Source: Owenia fusiformis (lineage: Eukaryota; Annelida; Polychaeta; Sabellida; Oweniidae). From it: 64,000 bases of DNA. Positions 45,001-57,515 of this stretch are shown here, piece by piece (position 1 is the stretch's first letter; every line of letters starts with the position of its first letter). The stretch is from positions 6,639,098 to 6,703,097 of the forward strand of contig CAIIXF020000001.1 in the NCBI GenBank assembly GCA_903813345.2, given 5' to 3'. The position numbers and the translations under genes are program-made. Under the pieces are notes generated by a model that was given only the letters and a program-made list of their open reading frames with translations, searched no databases and was not told the DNA's origin.

Positions 45001-48000
45001 GAAGATATTCCAGGGAGGATTCAAGAGTACTGAGGAGTATATATACGTGAGAGGCCGGGGTAGAGGTAAATATGTCTGTGAGGAATGTGGGATTAGGTGT
45101 AAGAAACCAAGCATGTTAAAGAAGCATCTTAGAACACACACTGATCTAAGACCTTACCACTGCCAACACTGCAAGTTCTCATTCAAAACCAAGGGGAACC
45201 TGACCAAACACATGAAGTCTAAAGCTCACTATAGGAAATGCTTTGAGATTGGTGTGCGCCCTATACCAACCAATGTGGAGGATTACCAGATAGACCAGAT
45301 GGCTCTAGCAAGGCAGCAGCACCTATATGCCCAGGCCCAGCTAGCTGATGAGGCAGGGGAAGATGCTGGCTCTGATAATGAAGATGGCGATGGAGAAGAT
45401 TCAGATGGCAATGAGAGCTATGAACTTGTCATGGATGTTGATGAACTAGATCAAGGGTAAGTGATCAATTTAACTAAGAATGTAGCCAATAGTTTTATCA
45501 AAACTTCCTACAAAATTTAGACAATTTTCACAATTTAAGCTATTATGAACCATCTAAAAAAACATTTGAGATTCAAAGGCAGTACAAAGCGCCACAATTC
45601 CTATGTATTCCTTGTATAGACATGCGATGACTATGTTTCGGTATGTGAAGAGGGTCTGTTGAAAAAAATCTACTTGTTTTTTCATTGAAGTAATTTTGTT
45701 AAGACGAGGAAGTAAAAACTATTGAAATAGCATGGGTGAGATGCCATTTCAGTGTCCAAAGCTTATATGAAGAAGGGTTGGAGTATGTTCTTCAAGAAAT
45801 TACTTTCAAGAAAAAACATTGATATTTTGAGACAGCCCTACAATTTATGTATTGACTCTAAAAATCAATATCTTGACTCTAAAAATCTATGTCTTGACTC
45901 TAAAAATCTATGTCTTGACTCTGGTGTCTTGTTTTAGAGATGAAGCTTTAACTTCTGACCCCAATCTGCAGCCTAAACAGATCAAGATAATACAAACTAA
46001 GTAAGTTTTCAAATAATTTTTGCCTTGTCTTACTCAAGTACAACCTTTCATTAAACAGTACATTGTACAGTATATTCAGCAGATGCCCAAAAGGCCTCAA
46101 GAAAAGTAAATGCAAAATTTGGCCTGACAATAGATTAATTTCTGGATTTTACTTAAAATGGATTGAATAAATGAAGTGAAATGCATGGTTGATGAGAATC
46201 ATTAAGAAGTATTCACACCCTGATTATCATTGCAACTGTATTGTTGTTTCAATACTCTGATAATACTGATCTAGTTTTAACACATCATTGTTTGATTGGG
46301 GTATTATGGATGCTACACATTGGATGGGGGGGTGCAATCTCACCCTGGTTACAGTCATGCACATTTTTAATATAATTGTAAAATCATATTGAACACTGAT
46401 AAATGCTGCAGTGTCTAAGCTTCAGAAAGACTTCTTGTATATATACAGTAGCTCCATAATGTATCACTTAGAATACTTTTTTCTTACTACAGCACATTTT
46501 CATTTCAGAGGGTCACAAGACCATGTTACATACATAAATGTCAGTGACTTGGCAACTGAAGATGGAGCACTGTCCAATTTGATCACTGCAAGGCCTATAA
46601 CATACAGTGGACCCCCCTCTTCACAGTGAGTAACAAAATTACATACTTTGAATACCAATAATGTCTGTCTAAAATAGGTTTAGTTGTACAATCGATTCCA
46701 GACATGAGTTTTTACAAAATATTTACATGGTAGAATGCACTGATCAGTTTGAGCAAATTAAACTGTTATTTCATACATTATGCAGTTTCTGCCAGTTTTG
46801 GAATTTTCCAAATAAACTCGTCCATAGGAAGAAAAATAGTATGTGTACAATGGAAAACTAAAACCATTCAAGTTAAAATAAAATGTTGAATTTCATACCA
46901 TTGCCATTTGATTTTGCTTCTTTAAATGTACTCTTAACCTCAGGGTTGGAATTTCATGATGTACTGCCCTCTTATTTCATTCCTATTTTGCTGTATATAA
47001 CTTCAGGGAGAAAGTAAAGGTCCAGCTGGTGTTTGATAAAGGTTCCACAGCAGAAATGTTACGCCAAGTCTCACAAAATACAGGTACATGTACACCCTCG
47101 AGTAGATTCATGTTGTACTCTTTTTACATTATGAGCCTTCATTGTACAGTTCCTTTGTAATTATGATTAGCATTATGAATGGATGTTCATTTGTAAAATT
47201 ATAATAGAATACATTTCTAATACAATACAGTTCTAATACAAGCCTTATAAATAATTTATCTTAAATAAACCATAGAAATAAATGTAATACAATCCTAGAA
47301 TTATAAAAATGTTGTATAAGACATCAGAGCTGTGAGACATCAGAACATGTTCACTCAAAAGTTATTGAAAATGAAAAGCTCTTAATCAGACTTTTTGAAA
47401 GATTTTGTAATATGCTTTAGATGACTCTGGTGCAGCAGGACCAGATGAAGTAGCGATGGCACGTACCTTGCTAGATCTCTCCCAGGGAGGCCAGGGGTCA
47501 CAGGGTGGTAAGAGACGTCATCAGTTAGCAAGGCACCAGAGTGCCCCCACAGGAGCTGATACAGCAGAAGGTAGAAAATTTTATATCTCAAAATTTAATT
47601 GCATATTGCTTTATTAAAGCATTGTAAACCTAAAATGAAGGTTGGTTTCAGAAGATAAAATTGTTCGTATTGTAATTTATGAAGAGGTGTCCACATTGCA
47701 AAACGTTAGACCTATTAGAGAAATTCAATTAATCAGTCATATGCCTAGAATATTTTTGATGGATTTGAAGTACAGGAACACCTGTATATCATCACCATCA
47801 TTTAATTCTTAAAGGTGGCAGCAGATTAAAATCACTAATTGGGGAACTGATATCTCGTACTAAGGATGGTGAGCAAGGCCAAGAAGGTGAGGAACAAATG
47901 GCAAGTTCAAACAAACCTGAGTACAAGATGAAGTCATTTCAGCAGTTTGATGGTGACAAGTTTGAACAGCATGCTGGAGTAACAGAGATCACTATTGGTG

Positions 48001-51000
48001 ATGATGACAGCGCCACTATTCTGGATAAGGTATTTAATGCATTCAAGCTTCAATGGGGGGAGGGGGGGGGGGGCTGGGTTCTATACATGTGCAGTATCCT
48101 ATTATTGAATCCGTCCACTTTTTTAAAATCATGAAGACATTTCAAAAGAGGCTCTGGATGAATAGTACAAAGGGCAATATAGTGAAATATTGGACCAAGG
48201 GCCGCAGGCCCAAGGTCCAATATTTCACTATTTTGCCCGCAGAAATGACGTTATTACTATTATTACCACCGTTAATGCCCAGGGCTGAAATAGCAAATTT
48301 GAAATAGAAAATCTTACGCACTGAACGATATCACTTTTCCCGGGAAACATAGCTGGGCGGATAATGTCATTATTGCCCGACTAAAGTCATTAATGCCCGA
48401 CACAATATTGCTCACGTCAATATAGCAATTTAAATGCCTTCTCAACTAGTACTAAAACCCCTAGAACAGGCCCTGCAAGGTGGTAATAATAAGAAATAAG
48501 AAAAAACAAGTTTGTTTACACTGTTTTAGGTTTCCATCAAAATTGACACAAGAGCTTTGAAGTCTCTTGAATAATGCAATTAAAGAACAATAGAAACTAG
48601 ACATGAATGAAAAATACAGTGAAATCTGTCAAGACTAGATCACATTTAAGCCAATTATGTCATACATAGGAGACACTCCGTCTGTGAATGGTCTGAGACA
48701 ATGTTAATTTTCTTTGATTAAAGTAAGAACATGTATAAATGTGACTAATAAAGAAAGACAAGACAAAGAACATATAATATCAATCACAGATGCATTGAAG
48801 CCATTAAATGTATCTGTAATAGTAACTGGAATAGTCAGAACATTGTCAATAATCAAGGATACACTATGAATCGGAAACGTTTAAAGGTAAACCCAGCGAC
48901 ACATCTTTGTAATTTTATAATAATTTATGAAACAATTTAATTTCAAACTTGCGTGGTAAAGTGTATATACTGTAGACTTTTCAACAATGGGTGTTGGTTA
49001 TTAAAAGATTATTTTCAATATGGAGCATTCATTCATTCAATGGCTGGAATTTATGTAGAAAACAGTTCCTCTTTATGTTAATTTAGTTGAGACTTACATC
49101 CAGTTTAAAATATTGTGTTTCAGGTTGGGCATCATAATGCTCCAAAGTCTAGCGTGATAATGGCAACCAGTGTCCAGAAGTCGACCAAACCTCAATTAGC
49201 GTCAGCCTCTGATGTTCAGGTCTGCCCAAATCTCTTTCCCCGTCCTAAGTCTACTGGGTCAACCACATATGAGCAGAAAATTCGAGCTTTACTCACTGCG
49301 AACCAGGATGCCCTAAAGGATGGCTCCAATGAAATTAGTGGAACTACAGTCACATCTATGGATATACAACCTGTTGTGTCAAAACCTGGCAGGAATACTG
49401 GTCCAATAGTGGGCCAGTTGATCAGGAGTGAGGAGAAGGAAATCAAAAAGCAACCAGCCGGCGCAAGGACTCCTGTGTTTCAGTTCAACCATCCATTCTT
49501 ACCTGGAAACAACAAGAATGAGTTCACTTCTAAAGGACCTAAAACACCAGTTAAAGTGAAGCATACTCCACAGTTTGAGACTCCTGTGAAGGAGACTAAG
49601 TCTAATAACATTCTTTACATAAAGAGTGACACTCCTGTGAAGGAGACTCAATCTCCTAGTGTTATATATATCCAAGGTGAAGCTCCAGTTAAGGAGACTA
49701 AGTCTCTCGATGATGGCCATTCAACACCTCTCCAGACAAATATTGATAAAGAAGAGAGTGATGCCATTCGACCATCCAGTCTGAACATAATGCTACCAGT
49801 CACTATTAACATTGCCCCTAACACTCAGGCAGACCCTGCTCCAATCAACTTATCAGGTAAGAATGACCCACCTGACACTCTGGAAGCAAGCAGCGCAAAT
49901 AAAGGGCCTCAGTTGGTCATTACCCCAAGCAGCTCTGCAGGAGGAAAACCCAACGTGAAGTTGGTATCACCAACAATCAACTCCCCTAGCAGTCCTAAGA
50001 TTAGCATTCAGACTTCACAGGGAACTATATTTCAGTCACAACAGCAGGTGTTTTTTGTTACAAGTGAAAACCGAGCCCCGTTTGAAATCATGCCCATACC
50101 AGGAAAAGTAGCAGATTCTACGCCATATATGATTGGGAAGAAATACGAATGTGATATATGCGATAAACAATTTAACCAACAGCATCAGCTTACCTTGCAT
50201 AAAAATATACATTACTTTGAGAAAACTTATAAATGTGAAGACTGCAACATGAGCTTCAAAAGTCTTGGTTTGTTAGCCAAACACGAAAGATCTCTTAGTC
50301 ATTTTGCCAGGCAAGGACAAGTAATCCAGTCACAGCAGCCTGTACCCACCTCAGATAATCCCAGACCCTTCAGGTGTGAAGATTGTGATAAAGATTTCCG
50401 TATACAAGGACATTTAGCGAAACATTTCCGTTCCAAAATGCACTTGATGAGCTTGGAGCGACTAGATAAGATCCCAGCTGGGCATCTCTGTGATATTGAC
50501 CCAATGGGTGTAGATGCCACAGATTGTGATACTGCATTAAGCAGTATACTTGAGATGATTAGCCACATGGATGATACCACTGGCCAGCTTAGATCAACTA
50601 TTATTAAAGAAGATGATGTAGAAGATATGGAAGTTGATACTGTTGAAGAGTCTTACAACCAAACACACAATATTAGCCCACACACAGTATCAGAGCCTCA
50701 AATAATTGTCATCCAACCTCCCAATAATGGAGATGAAACAAACGCATATATCCCACCCTCTATAAATGTCCAAAATATGACCTCATTGGTATCAGATAGT
50801 CCTACTGCAGCGATTGATGACATTCAGGAGAGAACGTGTTATGTCTGTAATAGAGTATTCAAGAATGCTAGCTTTGTTCAGACTCATATTCTCACAGAAC
50901 ACGGCACTTTGGAAAAGGATCCTAACTCTAGGCTGTTCCAGTGTCCACATCCTGGCTGCTACAAGGAATATGACAGCAAAGAGTCATTCAAGTATCACAT

Positions 51001-53442
51001 AGGTATGTTACATTCCATCCATGTACAGTAAAATCTCTCTAATCTAAACGCCACTTGGACCAAATCAAAATGTTCAGATTTGCTGGTGTACACGTTGAAT
51101 CTTTTTTCTATGTATGAATTATTATTGCAAGCTCCGGTATTTACAACCTACTGTACATAAATGTTGTTTAGTTCAGTGAATGAAATGATTAAACTTATTT
51201 CATCTTAGTATTGAAGTGGCTGCAAATAATTCAGTGTAAAATCTTGGGATCTTCAAAGAACTTGTGATGGAAAATGGTGATGAGCAACATTTTTTTTCAA
51301 TATTTAGAAAGTTAACGGTACTCCAGTCTCGTTTCTAGTCTTTTGTTCCCATTTAAAGTCCTAATTTGGTTGGTTGACAATTCACCTTTGAAAATTTCTC
51401 ATTAGAAAACTTCAGTGTTCCTAGCAAAACTTACTTTTCATTGCCCTAGTATACTCCCAGATTGAAGATGTATTGATAAGTACTCAATTTTTTAATTGGA
51501 CACAAAAACACCCCAAATGGGGCACATCAGAGCTTACAATAAATTATCAAAAATTTTGATCTGTGAATCTGAGTTTTCCAATATCAAATAAAGTATATTC
51601 ATATCATGTGATTCAACCATTTGTTAAATATATATGTATTATGTGCCATCTTTTCAAGTGATTTAAAAATACCCGAGTGAACAATGTGCAAGTGCTGCTA
51701 AACATCTCTGAACTTCTATTTGATTGATTTATTTCTCACCTCAATCACTTCAATATTTACAAAAATGTTTCATTGTCTAATACTTATGCGTAGAGTTTTG
51801 ATGAAAGATCACGCATGAAGTGTTTTTAACCCAGAATCACTGATGTGACACTACACTGTTTTTTCAAGGAATAGAAACCTATAGAATAAATTGTGAAATT
51901 TCTCATAAAACTGTAAAGAATTGAATCCTCATGAAGATCAGAAACTATTTGTTAGAAAGTTTATTAAAAAATTCTGATGAAAACATAGAAAATGCATTCA
52001 CACTATAATATGAAAAAATAAAACAATGCTAATTCTCAGCTTATATTTCAGGTTCCCATGCAGTGAAGCGTGATGCTAAACCAAACTCTCACAGCTGCCA
52101 TATATGTGACAAGTCCTTCAAGACAATTAATATGTTGAAGGTAACTATACGATATTTAGAAATCTTTTAATATGTTGAAGGTAACTGCACAATATTTAGA
52201 AATCTTTTAATATGTTGAAGGTAACTGCAAAATATTTAGAAATCTTTTAATATGTTGAAGGTAACTACACAATATTTAGAAATCTTTTAATATGTTGAAG
52301 GTAACTACACAATATTTAGAAATCTTTTTTCATGAAAGGATTTATAGAAACCAAGTTTTTACAGTTTTATGAAAAATGAAAAATTAAATTGTGTAATATG
52401 GATACCATACATCCTCTTAATGAATATACCTTTTAGCTGATGGTGACTGGCTTAAAAAGGAGTTTCATTGATGTTCTCGTGCTAACATTAAGAATAGTTG
52501 ACCTTGAACTGAATAGTCCTATAATAGTACATGTACTCTAATTAGATACTGTAGTCATGTGTGTTTGATATTATGTTTGGATATTTCCAGCAACATATCG
52601 CAGGGCATGCCAATACCCGGCCATTTGTCTGTGAATACTGTGACGCTGGTTTCACCACTGCACAGGCCCTGAAACTGCATAAACGCACACACACCCAGGT
52701 AAGTTAAACATCATGGTTAGATTTTGATGCTAAATGAGGTAATTATCGAAGTAACACATGCCTATTGACATACAGATTTGCATAATTTTGCACCACCGTT
52801 ACATGGCAGTTTTAGTTGCAAACTAATTTGATGTTTTAGAGTGTCACTTTTGCCAAAATTATACTAGATAGTAAACCATGCAGTTACCTCTAATAACATA
52901 TTTTTATTCCATTTTATCAACACTTGGTTCATGTTCACATATTCCAGGAGCGCCCCTATGTATGTGGTCTGTGTGGAGATACATTTGCAAGGTCCGACCA
53001 CCAGAAACAACATATGAAAACCCACAAAGATGATAACCAACCCCCCACAGCAAACACACCAGTTGAAGCTAGTCCACCTGGCTCTGAAGCTTGCCAGAAT
53101 ACCACAGCAGGTGCACCTACATGTATAATAGTACCCTCTGAGCTTGAACAGCCCAGCACCAGCATGGTGCCTCAAACTCAAACACCTCCTCGATCCATTA
53201 TAGAGACTGATAGTGCAGGTGTTGAACAAGAGATATTGGTTCCAATGGCTGCATTGGATTCATTAGGTTTAACCCTCCAGGAGTTCACAGAGTCGATTGT
53301 CTCTGGCAAGATTAATGTGCGTAAATCAAAGGTGAATGTGAGCAGAATGATAAACAGTGACACTCCTGGAGAACAGCAGACTAATACTGTAATATATGTT
53401 GACAGTGAGAAAGGCACCCAGGCATTTTATGTTGATGAATGA
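39033..53442 (+). CDS. Schnurri/HIVEP-like large C2H2 zinc-finger transcription factor
   Basis: Exons: 39033-39072, 40202-40306, 40931-40981, 41256-45456, 45938-46000, 46509-46625, 47007-47083, 47421-47570, 47815-48029, 49124-51002, 52052-52140, 52591-52698, 52948-53442. All GT-AG and in phase; 2529 residues, within the usual family range. Two paired-finger modules of the HIVEP/Schnurri type are clear: residues about 251-308 ([33 protein letters not shown]) and about 1338-1395 (CKKPSMLKKHLRTHT, FSFKTKGNLTKHM), the second followed by an Asp/Glu-rich tail. A single finger lies near 760, a triplet at about 2016-2115 (ending HLAKHFRSKMHLM), and five more C2H2 fingers from about 2245 to 2390. Fly Schnurri works in the nucleus with Smads in BMP signalling; this role is inferred here. 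The start MPRRKTVNPQPSQ is supported by phase and a good donor. Confidence 0.9.
39592..39710 (+). repeat. ~60-bp tandem duplication in intron 1 of the Schnurri-like gene
   Basis: The phrase ATTGATATGTACTTATAA, then ATATTTATTCTACC, then ATTTCAACCAATGA occurs twice in direct succession with a small indel. Confidence 0.7.
45852..45922 (+). repeat. 21-bp repeat next to a 3' splice site
   Basis: TTGACTCTAAAAATC recurs at 45852, 45873 and 45894, and a fourth, shorter TTGACTC at 45915, with an exact 21-bp period. The array ends 15 bp before the acceptor AG at 45936-45937, so it occupies the branch-point region of the intron before the fifth exon of the Schnurri-like gene. Confidence 0.75.
48172..48238. 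repeat. 67-bp hairpin in an intron of the Schnurri-like gene
   Basis: AGTGAAATATTGGACC pairs with GGTCCAATATTTCACT around a GGGCC.GCA.GGCCC centre, and GGGCAATAT pairs with the trailing ATTTTGCCC. Only a few mismatches. Probably the remains of a foldback element. Confidence 0.7.
51027..51095. repeat. pogo-like terminus just after an exon of the Schnurri-like gene
   Basis: CAGTAAAATCTCTCTAATCT after TA, with a downstream AAAATGTTCAGATTTGCTGG, resembles the end of the element at 25517. It begins 25 bp after the splice donor of exon 49124-51002. Confidence 0.4.
52129..52328 (+). repeat. 40-bp tandem repeat that copies an exon-intron junction
   Basis: Exon 52052-52140 ends AATATGTTGAAG and is followed by the donor GTAACT at 52141. 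The same junction, AATATGTTGAAG|GTAACT, recurs with donors at 52181, 52221, 52261 and 52301: five copies with an exact 40-bp period. The rest of each unit reads ..ATATTTAGAAATCTTTT. Use of any downstream donor would add intron sequence with an in-frame stop (TAA within the first extra unit) and remove the last three zinc fingers. Confidence 0.92.
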
Positions 53443-54496
53443 ACAAAACTCAAATGCAACATATTTAAGGGAAGTTTCTGGATTCTCAACAGTTGTAAAA
53501 TCTCACTTAATTTCGATCCAATAACCTCCTCTCTTTTTGCATTGTTGATTGGTGAAGGCAAGATAAAAGAAAATAACATTAAAAGCAAGAAGAAAACGGC
53601 CTTCTAAACTCTCGACCAACAAAGTATGTTTTTGCACAATTTAAAAAACTTTTATAGTTTTGAGGATTGCCTTTTTAGTCATAATTTAAATGTTAATCAC
53701 CATCTGCACTGTCTGTACTAGGTGCTTGATGCAGAACATGCAAGAGGTATAGAGTTATGTACGAGGGTTGTCCAAGAAGTTAAGAACTAATTGCTCTCTA
53801 ACTCAAGAGATGGTTACATTGTAGCCACCATTTTTATGATCACCACCAGAAGGGGTGACATATTGTGATAGTCTTTTTGTGGTTGGTGTTTGGCATTTGT
53901 TGGGTGGCATCTGTAACAAAGGGCAAGTGGTGACATTTTTCATATTGATTGAAGTTATAGAAATCATGTTCTGTTGCTAGGCTACTATGATTCAGTAAAA
54001 GTTACCCTGTCATGGTCTAAAATTTTTGCATCCAATGGACGTAAGTTATTTCTGATTTTTCCATCCAACCTTCTGAAATTTCCACAAAAAAAGAGAAAAA
54101 CGGGATCAATTTAAAATTTGAATACATGTATTTTGTTTTGAAATTCAGTATAATAATGAGAAGTTTTCTGAACACTATTCTAAAGAAATTTCAGCCTCGA
54201 ATACTAAAAACTCAGCAAGTAGTTAAGGCCTTTGGTTCAACCCTCATACATGTGTACAACAAGGAGAAGATCATGTATTTAACATTTTGTACCTGCACAA
54301 AAAATATGCCTGCTTGTGTCTGAGTGAATCATTGTTATATTAGTGGCTACTGTTCCATATACATGTATTGTGGGCATTAGGGGTGGATGAATTAGATCTT
54401 CTGTTTCTGTTCCCTATGTACTGAAAGAATCTAGGCCTGACCCACCTGGGTTACCTGTACTTGTGGACACAATAGTGTATCTTGGCCTTTTTATTA
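53443..54496 (+). other. Probable 3' untranslated and intergenic sequence
   Basis: Follows the stop codon of the Schnurri-like gene. No clear AATAAA was noticed close by; an ATTAAA occurs at about 53578. A phrase near 53763 (GAGGGTTGTCCAAGAAGT) could be a mariner-type terminus, but no partner is seen. No gene. Confidence 0.35.
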
Positions 54497-55965
54497 TCGC
54501 ACTTTGAAAAAGTGCTATATTGTCGTCGTCTTGTGCTGTTGGGCGGGCGTGCGGTTGTGCGGGCGTGCGGGCGGCACATAAACCAAATCTTGTCATCAAA
54601 TTTCCAGGATAACTGCTTACCTGTTCAACTTGAAATTTTTACAGATGCAAGAGCAGACTAGTACCAAGATCTGATTAGGTTAAGGGCATGCTGGGTAAAC
54701 TACGTGGCGGCCATTTTGAATTTTTCAACAAATCTTGTCATCAAAATTCCAGGAAAACCACTTATCCGTTCAACTTGAAATTTTTACAGATGCAAGAGCA
54801 GACTATTGTCAAGATCTGATTAGGTTTTGGGTATGCTGGATGAATTACATGGTGGCCATTTTGAATTTTTCAATTTGGCGGCCATTTTGAATTTTTCAAC
54901 TTGCTCCAAATTGACCAAATTTTTTTTTTTAAAAACATCTACAAGTTCTCAGAAGTTCAAATCTGACCTTAGATTTCAGATTTGACCTTTCATCCACCTT
55001 CAGTGACCTTGAAAAGGTCAAAAAAGTTGATTTTTTAAATTGATATTTTGGATTTAAATTTAGGTCAGCTTAATTACAAAACACCTACTGAGGTCTGAAA
55101 AAGTGAAATTTTCAAGGTCGAAGGTCAAGGTCATTAAACTAGGTCACAAATGATGTTATCCAAGTTTCTCAAAGTTTGAGACTACAAATCAATTCTTGTC
55201 ATCAAAATTCCAAGAAAACCGCTAACCTGTTCAACTTGAAATTTTTACACATGCAATAGCAGACTAGTGCCAAGATCTGATTAGGTTTAGGGCATGCTGG
55301 GTAAACTACGTGGTGGCCATTTTGAATTTTTCAACAAATCTTGTCATCAAAATTCCAGGAAAACCACTTATCCGTTCAACTTGAATTTTTTACAGATGCA
55401 AGAGCAGACTATTGCCAAGATCTGATCAGGTTTTGGGTATGCTGGCTGAATAACATGGTGGCCATTTTGAATTTTTCAATTTGGCGGCCATTTTGAATTT
55501 TTCAACTTGCTCCAAGTTGACCAAATTTTTTTTTTTAAAAAACATCTACAAGTTCTCAGAAGTTCAAATCTGACCTTAGATTTCAGATTGGACCTTTCGT
55601 TGACCTTCAGTGACCTTTAAAAGGTCAAAAATTTGATTTTCTAAATTGATATTTTGGATTTAAATTTAGGTCAGCTTAATTACAAAACACCCACTGAGGT
55701 CTGAAAAAGTGAAATTTTCAAGGTCGAAGGTCATCAAATAAGGTCACAAACAATGTTATCTAAATTTTCCCAAAGTTCAAGACTACAAATAAATTCTTGT
55801 CATCAAAATTGCAGGAAAACCGCTAACCTTGTCAACTTGAAATATTTACAGATGCAAGAGCAGACTAGTGCCAAGGTCTGATTAGGTTTTTGCCATGCTG
55901 GGTAAATTGCATGGTGGCCAGTTTGCTCTTCAAAGTGCGATATTTATCACTGTGTGTCTTGTTAA
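54497..55965 (+). mobile_element. Second Helitron-like family with ~605-bp tandem repeats
   Basis: Starts A|TCGCACTTTGAAAAAGTGC (a palindrome with a short loop), then a GC-rich GGGCGGGCGTGCGG stretch. It ends near TTCAAAGTGCGATA, the inverted copy of its start. Inside, the phrase TCTTGTCATCAAAATTCCAG occurs about five times. The longer pattern repeats at about 605 bp (for example 54588 to 55193, and 54724 to 55335), giving just over two large units, each with an internal partial duplication. TC start, subterminal inverted repeats and tandem core point to a Helentron-type non-autonomous element. The exact 3' end is uncertain. Confidence 0.6.
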
Positions 55966-56724
55966 AATTGCTTTGTTGCCTTGTAAAGGAGTCTGAATGA
56001 TAAAATTGAGGGTTGTGTTTGAACTGGATTTAGATATTAAGTGTACATGTGGATTGTATGGTGTTATTTTCTAATAATGAAATCCTATGTCATTTTTACC
56101 TTTATTTCTATGAAATAATTAAAATCAAAATGGATTGGCTTGACAAAGTAACTTAAATCAGGGTTCAACTTGGGTTAAGATAATTGAACATTTTATTTTC
56201 AATGGTATTCTGACAAGACAGGTTTTATTTGAGTATTTTCAAGAAAGGCATACAGTATACCATGTATACTCATACTGGATAGACAATGAGTCTGTGAGAA
56301 TAACAAAAGATGTAGCTTGTGGAAATTGGTTATTTTCCGTTAATTTCCATCATAGACGGCTACAAGATAATAGCTATAAAAAGATAAAACAGTTTTATAA
56401 TGCTTGTTGTATAACCATAAACGCTATATTATATGAAGTATTAATAAGTATTTCAACCAGTCATTACTGGTTATGAATGCATTCTGTATTATGTAATTAT
56501 GATTCAACGTATTGAAATATATATTTTTATGTTACATTGTTATATAAATCTTTGTATCTTTGGTTTTACATCTATGTTCATTGCCAGGGATGAGGCAATC
56601 ATGTACATGTATCAAACAATTGAGTTGTTCAAAAAGTTTTACACAAAACTTCTCAAAAGAAGGGATTTTATTATTTTACATAAAAATAGTGACAACTTGA
56701 CAGTGCATGGAAAAAAAGGTTGTG

Positions 56725-57515
56725 AAAAGAAATCAAGAACTCCGCGGAGTAGCAAAACCCACCCAACAAAATATATTTTATTATATACCTTGTCATTTTG
56801 GACATTAAATAGTAGTTGAATATAGTTTTGTCTCATCTTGGAAAAATTTACTTAGTGAAGGCCTGACTATAAGGTATTTGACCAAATCTTGTAACTCACT
56901 GGTATTTGCTTTATCAAAAAAATCATCATTTTCTCGAGTCCTATGCCAATAAGGCATCAACACGTAAAAGTTTAACTGAATCTGACAATTAGTATTAGCT
57001 GAGTTATTGAAATATTAATTTTCATGAAATAAGGTTGCCATTTTTAATTCAGCAGTCATTTTGAAAATTTCTTCTTGAAGTGATTTCTTTGTCCATATGG
57101 CATCTTATAAAATTTGAACAAAACCTGTCAACTGGTATTTGAGCTATTAATATTACAAAAATTACATTTTTAACAAAAAATGGTGGCCATTTTGAATTTA
57201 GGAGCCATCTTGAAAATTCCTCCTGAAGCAGTCTTATGTCACTAAAGCATGTAACATGTTAAATGTGAACCAAATCTGTTGACTGGTATTTGAGTTATCA
57301 AAGATTACATTTTTTCGAAAAAATGGTGGCCATTTTGAATTGAGCAGACATATTGAAAATTCCTTCTCGAGCATATAGTCCTACATCCATACGACATATG
57401 CCTATAAAACCAAATCTGTCAACTGGTATTTGAGTTATCGCTGGTTAAACGAATGTAAGGATGAATCCACAGATCGACAGATTGCTTCTCGATATCCCTA
57501 TGAACTTTGTTGGGA
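56725..57515 (-). mobile_element. Non-autonomous Helitron-like element, copy 3 (degenerate 3' end)
   Basis: Same family as 16670-18011 and 6438-7138. On the minus strand it begins TCCCA at 57515 (flanked by A) and carries GGGATATCGAGAAGC-like sequence. It has four or so core repeats with AATGGTGGCCATTTT and TATTTGAGTTATC (as read on +), and retains the hairpin ACTCCGCGGAGT at 56739-56750. The expected CTAG position reads differently, so this end has mutated. Confidence 0.65.
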
